A stretch of DNA of 64,000 bases from Bursaphelenchus xylophilus (lineage: Eukaryota > Nematoda > Chromadorea > Rhabditida > Aphelenchoididae). The notes beneath the pieces were generated by a model. That model did not search any database, had not been told where the DNA came from, and saw nothing but the letters and a program-made list of their open reading frames with translations. The position numbers and the translations under genes are program-made. Positions 8,760-18,978 of this stretch are shown here, in pieces (the first letter of the stretch is position 1; the number at the start of each line of letters is the position of its first letter). Location of the stretch: assembly GCA_904066235.2 (NCBI GenBank), contig CAJFCV020000004.1:496001-560000 (forward strand). The letters are read 5' to 3'.

Positions 8760-11672
8760 TTAAAAATTCCGGCTGGAATACGGCCAAGGCCTGGGGTTCT
8801 TATTAAATTCCAACAGCGCTTTGAACGCAGCCTTAGCGGCGTCTTCCTTGGTCACATTTTTTCCATTAATCAGGTCAATGAGTAGCGGTGTTATGAACCA
8901 AATCAACTGCTGATGGCTGAGGTCGGGGATCTCTAAAGCAACATCTGATTGCTCGATTTGTGCGGTCGGCTCGCCATCGCAGACTTTGTAGCCAATATAA
9001 TCGTCATGGCTGCTCCAAAGGGAGATGGTTCGACTCCCTTCGTAGTGGAGTCTGAAATTTTTGTGGTAAGTAACGTTAAAGCGGAGGCAGACCAAAGAGA
9101 ACCGCTGCAGGTGAGGAGGCCCCCAAAGAGTCGAAAAGGTCCCCAAAAAAGGTGAAGAGGCCCCTAAACGAATAAGCCCCAGATCCCAAAAAGGTGAAGT
9201 AGCCCCAAAATAGGCGAAGATGTCGTCCAAAATGAAGAGGCTCTCAAAAAAAGGTGAAGGTGTCCCCAAAAAAGGTGAAGAGATCTCAAAAAAGGTGAAG
9301 AGGTCCCCAAAAAGGCGAAGAGGTCCCCCAGAAAGAAGAGGCCCTTAAAAAAGGTGAAGTCCCCAAAAAAAAGTTGAAGAGGTCCCGAAAAAAAAGTTTA
9401 TGAGGTCCCCAAAAAAGGCGAGGAGGCTCCCAAAATGAAGAGTCCCCAAAAAGGTGAAGAGATCCCTAAAAAGGTGAAGAGGCCTCCCAAAAAGGTGAAG
9501 AGGTCCATAAAAAATTTTTCATCGTATAACATGTCACCTCTCGCCAGGGATTTTTTTTTGTTTTTTCAAAAAAGAGGTCTCTTTGTTTTGGGGGCCTCTT
9601 CGGATAGTGGGCCCTTCGTTTTTGGGTCATCTTCACTTTGGGAGCCTCTTTGTTTTGGAAGCCTCTTTGTTCTGGGGCCTCTTCATTTTGGGGGACCTCT
9701 TCACTTTGGGGACCTCTTCGCTTTGGGGCCTCTTCACTTTGGGGGCCTCTTCATTTTGCGGGGACTCTTCATTTTGGGGGACATCTTCACTTTGGGGACC
9801 TCTTCGCTTTGGGACCTCTTCATTTTGCGGGGACTCTTCATTTTGGGGGACCTCTTCATTTTGGGGGACCTCTTCACTTTGGGGGACCTCTTCGCTTTGG
9901 GGCCTCTTCATTTTGCAGGGACTCTTCATTTTGGAGGACCTCTTCACTTTGTGGGCCTCTTCATTTTGGGGGACCTCTTCACTTTGGGGGCCTCTTCGGT
10001 TGGAGGGCTTCTTCGGCCTTAACCAAAAAAACCCACTTGTCTTTAAGGTCAGCGATGAACTTTGAATGGCACCACAGCCCAATCAACTGGTCGCAGCCCT
10101 CGTTGTTGCAAGCCGCACGACCATGATGCGGGCCTCCGACGGAAATGAAATTCCTGACTGTCGCCGTTAGAGGCTCTCCCAGATTCTCATCGGACTCCGC
10201 GCAAGTTCCACCGAGAATTGCCTGAAGCAAATCATGTTGTTAAGTCGCCTTTAACTCGCCTTTCTCGCAATCACTGCTCCAACGGAAAACGCGAGCACAT
10301 CGACCGGTCGTTGCGTGTATTTTGCCACCGCCTTGATGAAGTCTCGTTGCTGAAAACGCTAGGCGTTTTCTCGATTTTTAGAGCTTACAAGTTTAACGTA
10401 AGAGCAATATAGATTTGGCTGTGTCGTTTCGAACACGTCCTTCTTCTCGCCGTAGGTCGTCCCATACAACTCTGACTCCGTATAGCCCACTTGTTTGAAT
10501 TGATCGGTAATGAATTGGAGGTGGCCGGCATAACTTGTCGGGCCATGGATGAAAACAACCGGGTTCTTCCTGAAAACGGCAGAACATAGAACCTACAGTT
10601 TCGGACCTGATCCAGTGGCAAAAAAAAGTATCATTTTGCATCCGGGAAGTATCATAAATGCGGCAAAATACCTCCCTCTTGATTTGAAAAAACTCCGATT
10701 TCAAAAGCACACCCGCTATTTTTGTGAGGAAGCCCTTCAAAGCGGAGCTGTTTTAGTTGGAGAGGGAGGCATTTTGCCACATTTTTTTGATACTTCCCGG
10801 ATGCAAAATGGTACGTTTTTTGCCACTGGACCAGGTCCGTCACTGTAAAAGGGAAGTGTTTGAGTGGCGACGTTCAGATTTTTCTGAACGGAGGTTGTTG
10901 TAAATGGGCTCAAAAGTGGCTCTTCAAACCGCTGAAAGTTCACTATAACTAGGTTCCACGGAGTTTCCCTAGTTGGATGGGGAGGCATTTATGACCGGGA
11001 AGTATCAAAAATACAGCAAAATACCTCCCTCTCCAAGTGAAAAAACTCCGATTTCAAAAGCACACCCGCTCTTTTTGTCAGGGATCCCTTCAAAACGGAG
11101 TTTCTCTAGTTGGATGGGGAGGCATTTTGCAGCATTTTTTGCTACGTCCCGGGTGCAAACTGCTACGTTTTTTCGCTATAGCGAGGTTTCGCTGTACGGA
11201 GGTTGTTGTAAATGGGCTCCACGTTATTTTTAATACGCAACTGACAAATATGTAAACTAAAACCTCTGTATAACAAACTCCAGTGCGAAACCTCTCTATA
11301 ACAAACAATATTTTCATGAATCCATTTTGGGCCAAAATCAATCTTTATAGAACGAAACCTGCGGAAAAATTTGATTTTTTGTCGAAGCATCACCCTACAC
11401 GGTAGAAATAGGCATGCAACTTTTCATGTTGTCAAAATTCGCAAAAAAAATCTCATTTTTTTGCCAACTTTTGTTTACCCTGTCTCCCTGGCTTTGCTAT
11501 TATTTCCTCCGCCAAACGAGCCCTGAGGCGCGAGATCGAGCCGAAATATGGTAACATCAAAGCCCTCGTCCAGACAGAATCCTTGGAAGCCTCGGGATAC
11601 TGTAGCATCCGACAGTTGGACAAAGAGAAAAAGCAGAAATAAAATCATCTCCAATATGGTCTGGAGTTCCAT
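8760..11672 (-). CDS. Secreted class-2 lipase, paralog 3 (5 exons, 313 aa)
   Basis: Exons on the minus strand are 11672-11479, 10569-10389, 10349-10260, 10221-10037 and 9051-8760 (942 bp, frame continuous). A start at 11648 (MILFLLFLFVQLSDA) would also give a signal peptide. It has FIHGPT, the Ser elbow AFSVG, HDDYIG (Asp) and LSHQQLIWFI (His). It differs from paralogs 1 and 2 in structure: their exon 2 is split here by an intron at 10350-10388, and their last two exons are fused. The intron at 10222-10259 begins with GCGAGT, so it is read as a 38-bp GC-AG intron. It is more divergent in sequence than the other two and has no hydrophobic tail. Intron 4 (9052-10036) is almost wholly minisatellite. 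Confidence 0.85.
9105..10012. repeat. Inverted pair of minisatellite arrays
   Basis: It lies in intron 4 of lipase 3. The left half (about 9105-9510) repeats GGTGAAGAGGTCCCCAAAAA-like units. The right half (about 9588-10012) repeats the opposite strand, TTTGGGGGACCTCTTCA, with a period near 18-20 bp. A short ACATGTCACC motif sits between them (about 9520-9540). The halves could pair to form a very long hairpin in RNA or DNA. Long open frames in both strands here are repeat artefacts. Confidence 0.9.
10600..11345. repeat. Hairpin MITE family A copies 3-4 with flanking sequence
   Basis: It lies in intron 1 of lipase 3. A full copy at 10603-10850 starts GGACCTGATCCAGTGGCAAA and ends ACCAGGTCCGTCACTGTA. 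A second partial copy at 10970-11180 keeps the centre (CCTCCCTCTCCAAGTG and its inverse). The flanks (TAAATGGGCTC, TATAACAAAC) are shared in inverted orientation with 14630-14840 in the symporter gene, so both loci may derive from a larger composite palindrome. A family F fragment lies at 11395-11460. Confidence 0.75.
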
Positions 11673-11779
11673 TTCAAGTCAGCAGAAGCCGAATTTAAGA
11701 TACGATATGCACGAATAATTCGATTAAGTTTATTGCTTTTATGTGACTTTATACAGCATTCAATTTGAAACCGATTCCG

Positions 11780-14700
11780 CTACGCTGCCGGCTCTTGAAG
11801 CGCAACCTTTTCCAACGGGATATCTAGCCCTTTCAGTGTGCAAGCATAGGAGAAATGTTGCTTTTGAGGGCTCAGTTTTTGCTTCCATAGCATACTCACG
11901 AGTAGTCCGATAATAAGTGTGATAAAAGTGCCTGAAAGAAATGTAATTTACGTACAGTAGCTTACCTGATACAGTGGCAAAAAACGTACCATTTTGCATT
12001 CAAGAAGTATCAAAAATGTGGCAAAATGCCTCCTTCTCCAAGTGAAAAAACTCCGTTTTGAAAGGCTACCTCAGAAAAAGCGGGCGCGTTTTTGAAGTCG
12101 GAGTTTTTCGCTTGGAGAAGGAGGTATTTTGCTGTATTTTTGATACTTCCCGGATGCAAAATGACGCCTTTTCTGCCACTGGATCAAGTCCACTGTAATT
12201 GTGTCGCAGCAAGATCAAATTTCTTTTTACCTCAGCGACGCGGCGCAGCGACATTGCGCTCACTTTTTTCAAGACAGATAGTCCATTTGCAAAACCGCAG
12301 GAATTGTTGCGACAGAACTCTCTCCCTTTTCTGAACTCTCCCCCTCATTTTGAAAATTGAAAAAATGAAGTGTGACATGTTATACGATGAAATTTTTTTT
12401 TCAAGTTGAAGAGAATAAGGCGTGACATGTTATACGATGAAATTTTTTTTTCAAATCGAAGAGAATAAGGTGTGACATGTTATACGATGAAATTTTTTTT
12501 CGAATTGAAGAGAATAAGGTGTGACATGTTATACGATGAAAATTTTTTTTCAAATTGAAGAGAATAGGGTGTGACATGTTATACGATGAAAATTTTTATT
12601 TCGAATTGAAGAGAATAAGGTGTGACATGTTATACGATGAAATTTTTTTTCGAATTGAAGAGAATAAGGTGTGACATGTTATACGGTGAAAATTTTTTTT
12701 CAAATTGAAGAAATAAGGTGTGACATGTTATACGATGAAAATTTTTCTCAATTTGAAAAAAAATTCCATCGTATAACTTGTCACACTTCATTTTTTCAAT
12801 TTTCAAAATGGAGGAGAGTTCAGGCTCAACCCGCTGGAATGATTTTGATGACATGTGGATTGTCATTATCAGTCTGTCGGCAAAATGAGCAAAACGCCAT
12901 CACGCCGATCGCATCGCCAAAATGAAAAGAAAGCTTACCCGTTGGCGAATATGCGTACGATGACAATCTTGACGGCGCTGACGCGCTCAGATCCCCATAA
13001 TGAAACTCTCTTCCTTTCCCCTTGTAAAAGTCTCGGATCACGTTGATACTGTAATCCGTCACATTCTCGCAACTTCCCCAACCACTGTCCTCATCGATCA
13101 TTGGCAGCACATAGTTTCGATAGGGCTTTTCGATGTTGTTTGAGACCGTCACCGCAATCATAGTGATCGAGGAGACAAAAAAACCGACAAAAGCGCCAAA
13201 TTTGTTGGCCTTGGGGAAGAAAAGGCCGAGCAAAAATACCCCCGTAATGGGGCCGCTTGTGGCGCCGAGAGTCGCAATCACGACGTAGAAAATGCCGCCG
13301 AGGAATTTGCAGCAGAACGCCAGACAAGTGGAGATGACTCCCATGAGGAGGACGATGAGTTTGGTCAGCCTTTCGGGGCTCTTTGAATGCTGAAACATGG
13401 AGCGATTTTAATAAGGCAGTACGCGAAGTTTAAGGGTCAGATATTGATCAAATTTGGGGTAAATAAAGAATCGATATATCGATTTTTTGGGACTCACATG
13501 AACCCTTGGGTATCCGAAAAGTGTGTTACATTGGCGCCGGTTTAAGATTTTCTGTACTCTTACAGTGATGGACCTGATCCAGTGGCAAAAAACGTAGCGG
13601 CGCGCTTTTGAAATAGCTTCTTCGCTTGACAAGGGAGGTATTTTGATACATTTTTGATGCCTCCCGGATGCAAAACGGTACGTTTTTTGCCATCGTATGT
13701 AGTGCACTGTATAAAGAGTGATCCGAAAATCAGGGCTTTCCGAGTTCAGCCCCCCAAGAAAGGTAATTCAAACCCCCATTGTTTTGCCCGTTTCAAACCC
13801 CCCATGATGAAAAAATGTAATACAAAAAATGCAAATTAGAGCCCCAGTATCCCTCCATCGTGTTGGTGTTCAGATTCAGGCCATCGTGGTCAATACAAAT
13901 GTTTTTCTTTTAGTTTACTGAACCCCCATGATCCGTTGTCCGGAGCTCCAACAGCATCCTCAAAAAAAACTTACTGACAACACACTTTTTCAGATCGGAT
14001 GAGGGGGGTTTGTACTGGGCCATGGTGGTCTGAACTGGACTGGGGGTTTGTACTACCTTAGCCCCCGAAATTTTTTTTCATTTCCACACATTTAACCCTT
14101 ACCTCCTTCCTCAAGTTGGGCTTGATCCAGTCTTCGAAAACGACCGCTGCAATGGAATTCAGCCCACTCGAGACGGTGCTCAAAGTCGCGCTGAACAGCG
14201 TGCTCAGAAACAGGCCCGGCATTCCGGGGATCGAGCCCAAGACCCGCGCCGCCAACAATATGGCCAACTGGTCGGGGCTTTTCGCCTCGCCCGACGCGAT
14301 CGGATCGCAGCCATGGAAGTAGGCGAACGTCAGGATCCCCAGGAACATACTCATACAGCCGACCAGCAGATGGGCCGGAATCGTGATCACCATCACTTTC
14401 TGCGCGTCCCGCACCGAAGGCAGCGAGCAGAAGCGTTGCAGGGACATTTGGTTCAGGCCGAACATCCCCAATGCGTGCATGGAGCCGCCGACGGCCATGA
14501 TGAAGAGATTGTTGTACTGAAAAATGGATGTTTTATTGGAAAAAATCGGTTCGACCTTAAAGAAGATATTGCAGTGGGGGACCTGATCCAGTGGCAAAAA
14601 AGTACCTTCAAAAAATGGGTTCTAGAAAATGTTGTTTGTTATAGAGAGGTTTTGCACTAGAGTTATACAGAAGTTCTAGTTTACACACTTGCCAGTTACG

Positions 14701-17536
14701 TATTAAAAATACCATGCGCCCATTTACAACGTATAATGGAACCTCGCTATAGCGAACTTTCAGCGGTTTGAAGAGCCACTTTGAGCCCATTTACAACAAA
14801 CTCCGTACAGAAGAATCTGAGCGTCGCACCTCAAACACTTCCCTTTTACCATTACGGACCTGATCCAGTGGCAAAAAAAGTACCATTTTGCATCCGGGAA
14901 GTTTCAAAAAATGTGGCAAAATGCTTCACTCTCCAAGTGAAAAAAACTCCGTTTTGAAGGGCTTCCTCGCAAAAAGAGCGGGCGCGCTTCTGAAATCTGA
15001 GTTTTTCACTTGGAGAGGGAGGTATTTTGCGACATTTTTGATACTTCCTGGATGCAAAATGGTGAGATTTTTTCATCAGAAACAAAAAAAAAGAGAAATT
15101 ACGCTCACCTGAAGTGGATTCAAGTCATAAATAAGAATAGAGTCGGTCAATCTTCCAGTATCTTCAGCTCGATGAATAACATTAGCCATGCCTCCTGAAA
15201 GTCGACATTTGGATAACTGTTTGTTGGAATCAGAGATTGCCATGGTCAAAATTTCGGTTCTGGCTCCCGCTCTTAGCTCCCAGAGCCGGAGCCGAGGCCA
15301 AATTTGCAGCTCCGGCTTCCGTGCAAAATTTGAAAAGGGCTCTTGGCTCACGTGCGTTTTCCAAAAAGAAAAGTTATTAGTGCCAGAGATCATACAGCCA
15401 ACGTTTTCGCAGCCAAGTCGTATGCAACACATCCTTCCCAGTATTTTTCAAGCAATTTAGTTTAACAGATCATGAAATTTTTACTTTTCTGAACGCTGAG
15501 AAGCCTGGCTCCGACTTTGGGCTTGAGAGCCGGATCCGCTCAGTGCCGGAGCCAAGACCCAGCTCCGGAGCCGTGGCAATCTCTGACTGGAATACAAAAG
15601 TATTTGACCAAACAATTCGACCTGGTTGAGGCCATTTTTGCGACCTCAACTTGGTCACAGTAGTGCCCATATTGGCAAAATTTTGACTTTGCTCTCAAAC
15701 CGCAAAATTAAGAAAGAAGTGACGTCATACGACTGCAAAACTTTTTTTGATAACTTGCCCGCATCAATGGTGCCTTTCACAACCAGCATGCTCAAGCCAA
15801 AGATGAGAAAGACAGCTTGCAAAGTGTCCGTCCAAATCACCGCTTTTATACCGCCGATTGTCGTGTACAATGTGCCACAGAGGCCTACTACCTGAAATAC
15901 GAAAATTTTGATTTTTTTTTTTTTTTTTTTTTTTTTGTATAGCATTGAGCATACCAAAATAAACGGCTCCAGCGGCAGATCCGCGACTCCGGAGAGCGCT
16001 ATGGCTGGTGCGTATATAACAATGGCCATATAGACCAGACAGTTAAAGATGAACATAAAAGTTCCGATGCGTTTGAGCCACAAACTGTCAAAGCGATATT
16101 CAAAGTACTCGTAGATGTTGACGAACTGAAAAAGTTGGGAAAAATACCATATATTAGGTGGGGGACTAAGTTCGTAGAGTTTTTTACTGTTTTGCTTTAC
16201 AAGGATTGTTGGTTGTTTGGCAAAGGTGTCGTTGGGCAGCATAGAGCTCCTCGTTGACCGTGGAGTTCTTTTCCAGCATTTCCCGATGCACCATGCCTTC
16301 CCAGTCCTCCAAAATGCAGATCCTCGCCTTTTTAGGTGGGGAACTTGATTGACTGTCCCCTGGGGCCATTCACTCCAGGAAACAATCAACACTGCTTCAT
16401 ACTGACGGACAGACACCACTTTTCATCATCGTAATGATTCGATACAAAAACTGCCGTTTGTGTGCTCGTGTTGCTCGCCGAAAAAAGCAGGTGTCGAAAG
16501 CGCAAATTTTTGCCTCCTAGATGGTTCGCTTCTAACAGGGGAAGTACCCCAAGTGCGACGCTCAGATTTTGATGAAAGTTGGCACAAATTTAGAATAATT
16601 TTTTCTAAGATATATGCGAGAGTCCTAGCTCGCGCTTTGCAGAAACAACCGAGATTTTTAGATCGAAAGTCGGCCAAAATTTTGGACTTTTTGCCGAATT
16701 TCGGCTCGAAAAGTTTCATGCCTATTTGTACCGTAAAGGATAATGTTTCTACAAAAAATCAAATTTTTCCGCACGAAACTGCCAAAGTTATGGCCAAAAA
16801 GCGTTTTTCTCTCTGACCGCTCTCCGCGTTTAGCGTGCTCTCTTGGCGGCATAAATGGTTCGATATCTCGGCGGCGCCCGCAAAGCGCGAGCTAAAACTT
16901 TCAGGAAATGATATCTAGTCTATGCACGACGTGTGTGCAAAATTTAAAGAAAATCTGAGCGTCGCACTTGGGGTACTTCCCTTGTAAGCCCAAAAAATAA
17001 CAGAAAATTATATCTTCAAAAAAAACTAAAAACACAGTTTTGTAGAGGGGAAAGAGCTCTATCGAATGCATATACGCACTTTGCCAAACAACAAACTATC
17101 GTTGTAAAACAAAGCAATAAAAAAACTCCGCGAACTTATTCCCCAACCTAATACATATATGAACGAATCAAAGCTTACCTTCAGCTTGTAGAACATTGGG
17201 ATGAAGAACACTCCAACCACGATGAACGCGCCATTCCCGAGGATCAGAGAGGCTCCCATTCCCATCCCTAATAATGCCCTCTAACCAGCAACCGAACCCC
17301 CTACCTCGCTGATAAATCTCGGCTGGCACCCCCAGCAGCGCAATCCCACTGACGAATGTGGTAAGGAGCGACAAGCATACCGGCAATATCGGCAAATTCC
17401 TCCCGCCAATCAGGTACTCCTCCGTGGCGGAATGATGGAATTTCCGCCGCTTGGCCGCGATGGCGTGATAGACCCCCACGCCGACGGAAAGGAGCAAGAA
17501 CAGCGAGAAGAGGGAGTAATCGAAGACACTGAACAT
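11780..17536 (-). CDS. SLC5-family sodium/solute symporter (8 exons, 575 aa)
   Basis: Exons on the minus strand are 17536-17305, 17267-17179, 16125-15955, 15891-15759, 15194-15109, 14516-14103, 13389-12939 and 11931-11780 (1728 bp, frame continuous). Family hallmarks are EEYLIGGRNLPILPVCLSLL in TM1-2, YEYFEYRFDSLWLKRIGT, GLCGTLYTTIGGIKAVIWTD, the GGSMHALGMFGLNQMSLQRF segment and LSATLSTVSSGLNSIAAVVF. This is the sodium-coupled monocarboxylate/multivitamin branch of SLC5 (plasma membrane, LeuT fold). The substrate cannot be assigned. A splice acceptor (CTTCTTGCAG) ends one base before the ATG, consistent with trans-splicing. Intron 4 (15195-15758) is GC-AG (GCAAGT). The last exon supplies the final hydrophobic helix and the tail LDIPLEKVALQEPAA. 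Intron 3 contains a T run of about 27 bases near 15911. Confidence in the family is high. Confidence 0.93.
11963..12198. repeat. Hairpin MITE family A, copy 5
   Basis: It lies in intron 7 of the symporter. The left end is ACCTGATACAGTGGCAAAAA and the right end GCCACTGGATCAAGTCCACT. The arms are inverted copies around a GGGCGCG-containing centre. Confidence 0.88.
12331..12823. repeat. MITE-like element carrying an internal minisatellite
   Basis: The ends are inverted repeats of about 50 bp (CTGAACTCTCCCCCTCATTT at the left, its near-complement at 12800-12823). Between them lie about nine direct copies of a roughly 60-bp unit, GGTGTGACATGTTATACGAT plus an AT-rich spacer and GAATTGAAGAGAATAA. 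The last unit is inverted. It lies in intron 7 of the symporter. The core unit is shared with the array after lipase 1. Confidence 0.9.
13565..13712. repeat. Hairpin MITE family A, copy 6 (internally deleted)
   Basis: It has the left end GGACCTGATCCAGTGGCAAA, which jumps directly to the GGCGCGCTTTTGAAAT centre. It ends GCACTGTA. Most of the left arm is missing. It lies in intron 6 of the symporter. Confidence 0.8.
14576..15070. repeat. Hairpin MITE family A fragments 7-8
   Basis: A left-end fragment lies at 14576-14610 and a nearly complete copy at 14853-15065 that lacks the last part of its right arm. Between them is sequence shared in inverted form with 10850-11340. It lies in intron 5 of the symporter. 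Confidence 0.78.
16533..16987 (+). mobile_element. Family F element, full-length reference copy (about 455 bp)
   Basis: It lies in intron 2 of the symporter. It has terminal inverted repeats of about 35 bp built on GGAAGTACCCCAAGTGCGAC, continuing into GCTCAGATTTT. The inside has conserved segments (CTCGCGCTTTGCAGAAACAA, CGCACGAAACTGCCAAAG, GCTCTCCGCGTTTAGCGTGC) but no reading frame of note. It is read as a non-autonomous DNA transposon. At least six more copies or fragments are in this window: about 1140, 4573, 6890, 8210, 11395 and 18979. Confidence 0.82.
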
Positions 17537-17539
17537 GCT

Positions 17540-18056
17540 GCAAGAAGGACTTGAAAATAAGATTTTTTCTCAGACTTGAAAGTAAGATTTTTTCTCAACG
17601 TTAAATAGATTGTAGTTTACTGTGACTTCTTTCCGGATCATTGGAAACAATTCGCGGTTGAATTTTAATTGCTGCTGAGGAAGTGGTGTAAATACAAAGT
17701 ACAAATTTGAAACAGATGTTGTTAGAAAGTGTTCTGGAGAAAGTAATTATATTTTTAAAAGGGTATTCAAAAATTGAAGTGTTCTTTGTAGCTTTGAGTG
17801 AGAAAGTCAAGTTTTAAAGCAAGATCGAAATCCTTCAAAATCCTTTCTTTTTACAAGGAAATCACTTCTATGAGGTGTGGAGTTACAGGTCGAGACATAC
17901 ATCAAAAAAAAGTATAAAAACATCGAAAGAAGTATAAAAACGTATTTTGTAAAAAAATATGCCTTCCGGGCATTATTGGCAAAAATATTTTTAGCTTTTC
18001 TTCCACAAGTGCTAGCGATTATTTTAAGCCAAAAATCTCGAAATCGCTTTTTTTTC
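17540..18056. other. Intergenic stretch upstream of the symporter
   Basis: This is AT-rich sequence with no supported gene. An isolated family J terminus (GGAGTTACAGGTCGAGACAT) lies at about 17879-17900, in the same orientation as the left end of the fuller copy that follows. Confidence 0.6.
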
Positions 18057-18470
18057 TAACAAGGAAAATACTTCTATGAAGTATGGAGTTACAGGTCGAG
18101 AAATACATTTTGGTTTGTAAGGGTGAAAAAACTGTCTGAACTTTTCTCGGAACACCACGCAAATGCTCCTTTTTTATATTGGAACTACTAACTTAAAAGG
18201 TGTAGTATCAATCAAATTTGGTATTGTAAGGCTTGTCAAGACACGAGGGTTTACTTTAGCTCAAAACAAAGCTTTTGATTTGGCAAAAACTTTGGCAAAA
18301 AGGCATTTGCGTGGTGTTGCGAGACAAGTTATGAGGGGCTTTTCAACCTTACAAACCAAAATTAGGCAGCTAATTTTCACATATTCTGAATCAGAAAAAT
18401 TTTGCGATTTTTTGATGTATGTCTCGACCTGTAACTCCACACCCCATAGAAGTACTTTCCTTGCGAATTC
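18057..18470. repeat. Palindromic element family J, copy 1
   Basis: The left end (about 18057-18110) contains TATGGAGTTACAGGTCGAGA and the right end (about 18415-18466) carries its inverted form (TCTCGACCTGTAACTCCACA). Internal inverted segments include TTTGGTTTGTAAGGGTGAAA. A second copy lies in intron 1 of the sugar transporter (50657-51066). Confidence 0.8.
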
Positions 18471-18614
18471 AGTCTGCCGGGAAAATAATGTGGACTCGTC
18501 GCAGGAGACATCGAAAAACGCGAATTGAAATTTTCAGCCGTTCCTACCGTCAACGTAGAAAAAAAACTCAAATGCCCTCAAGGCACTATCTCTCCATTAT
18601 CAACGTAAAAAAGC

Positions 18615-18797
18615 ATGAAGTTCGTCAGTTTCCTGTTTGCTTGTCAGCTTAGGCTCGTAAGTTCGACGCGTCAAATTGATAACAGCCAAATGCTGATAAG
18701 TTTTTGCGCCAACATTAAAACAAACGAGGATGTATGCAAAGAAGATTTATTTGAACACGAAGTAGAAGCTGTATTCAAGCTCGAAAGAATGGGTTAA
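18615..18797 (+). CDS. Possible small secreted peptide (60 aa), unrecognised
   Basis: This open frame starts with a signal-peptide-like segment (MKFVSFLFACQLRL) and continues with a polar, acidic part containing two more Cys (SFCANIKTNEDVCKEDLFEH). It is not low-complexity and not part of a repeat family seen elsewhere in the window. There is no clear splice partner, no homolog was recognised, and the frame is short enough to arise by chance. Confidence 0.25.
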   Translation: MKFVSFLFACQLRLVSSTRQIDNSQMLISFCANIKTNEDVCKEDLFEHEVEAVFKLERMG

Positions 18798-18978
18798 TGG
18801 AATCGTGTGTTTTGGCATCGTTAACTCTCCGTTGCTGCCTGGTGAATGCGTATCGCTGCAGGCCATAAAGAAGATAATGATAATAGCAAGGGAGTTTGTT
18901 GACCTAAAAAACATGAATTTCACGAAAAATTAACTCACAAGGATTTTTTGCCACCTTTCCACCAAAAAATCTAATTGA

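Noticed and set aside
9435..10126. Open frames of 150-195 aa in three frames over the lipase 3 intron
   Set aside because: Gly/Leu/Phe- or Glu/Pro/Lys-rich peptides produced by the 18-20 bp minisatellite, between two well-supported exons.
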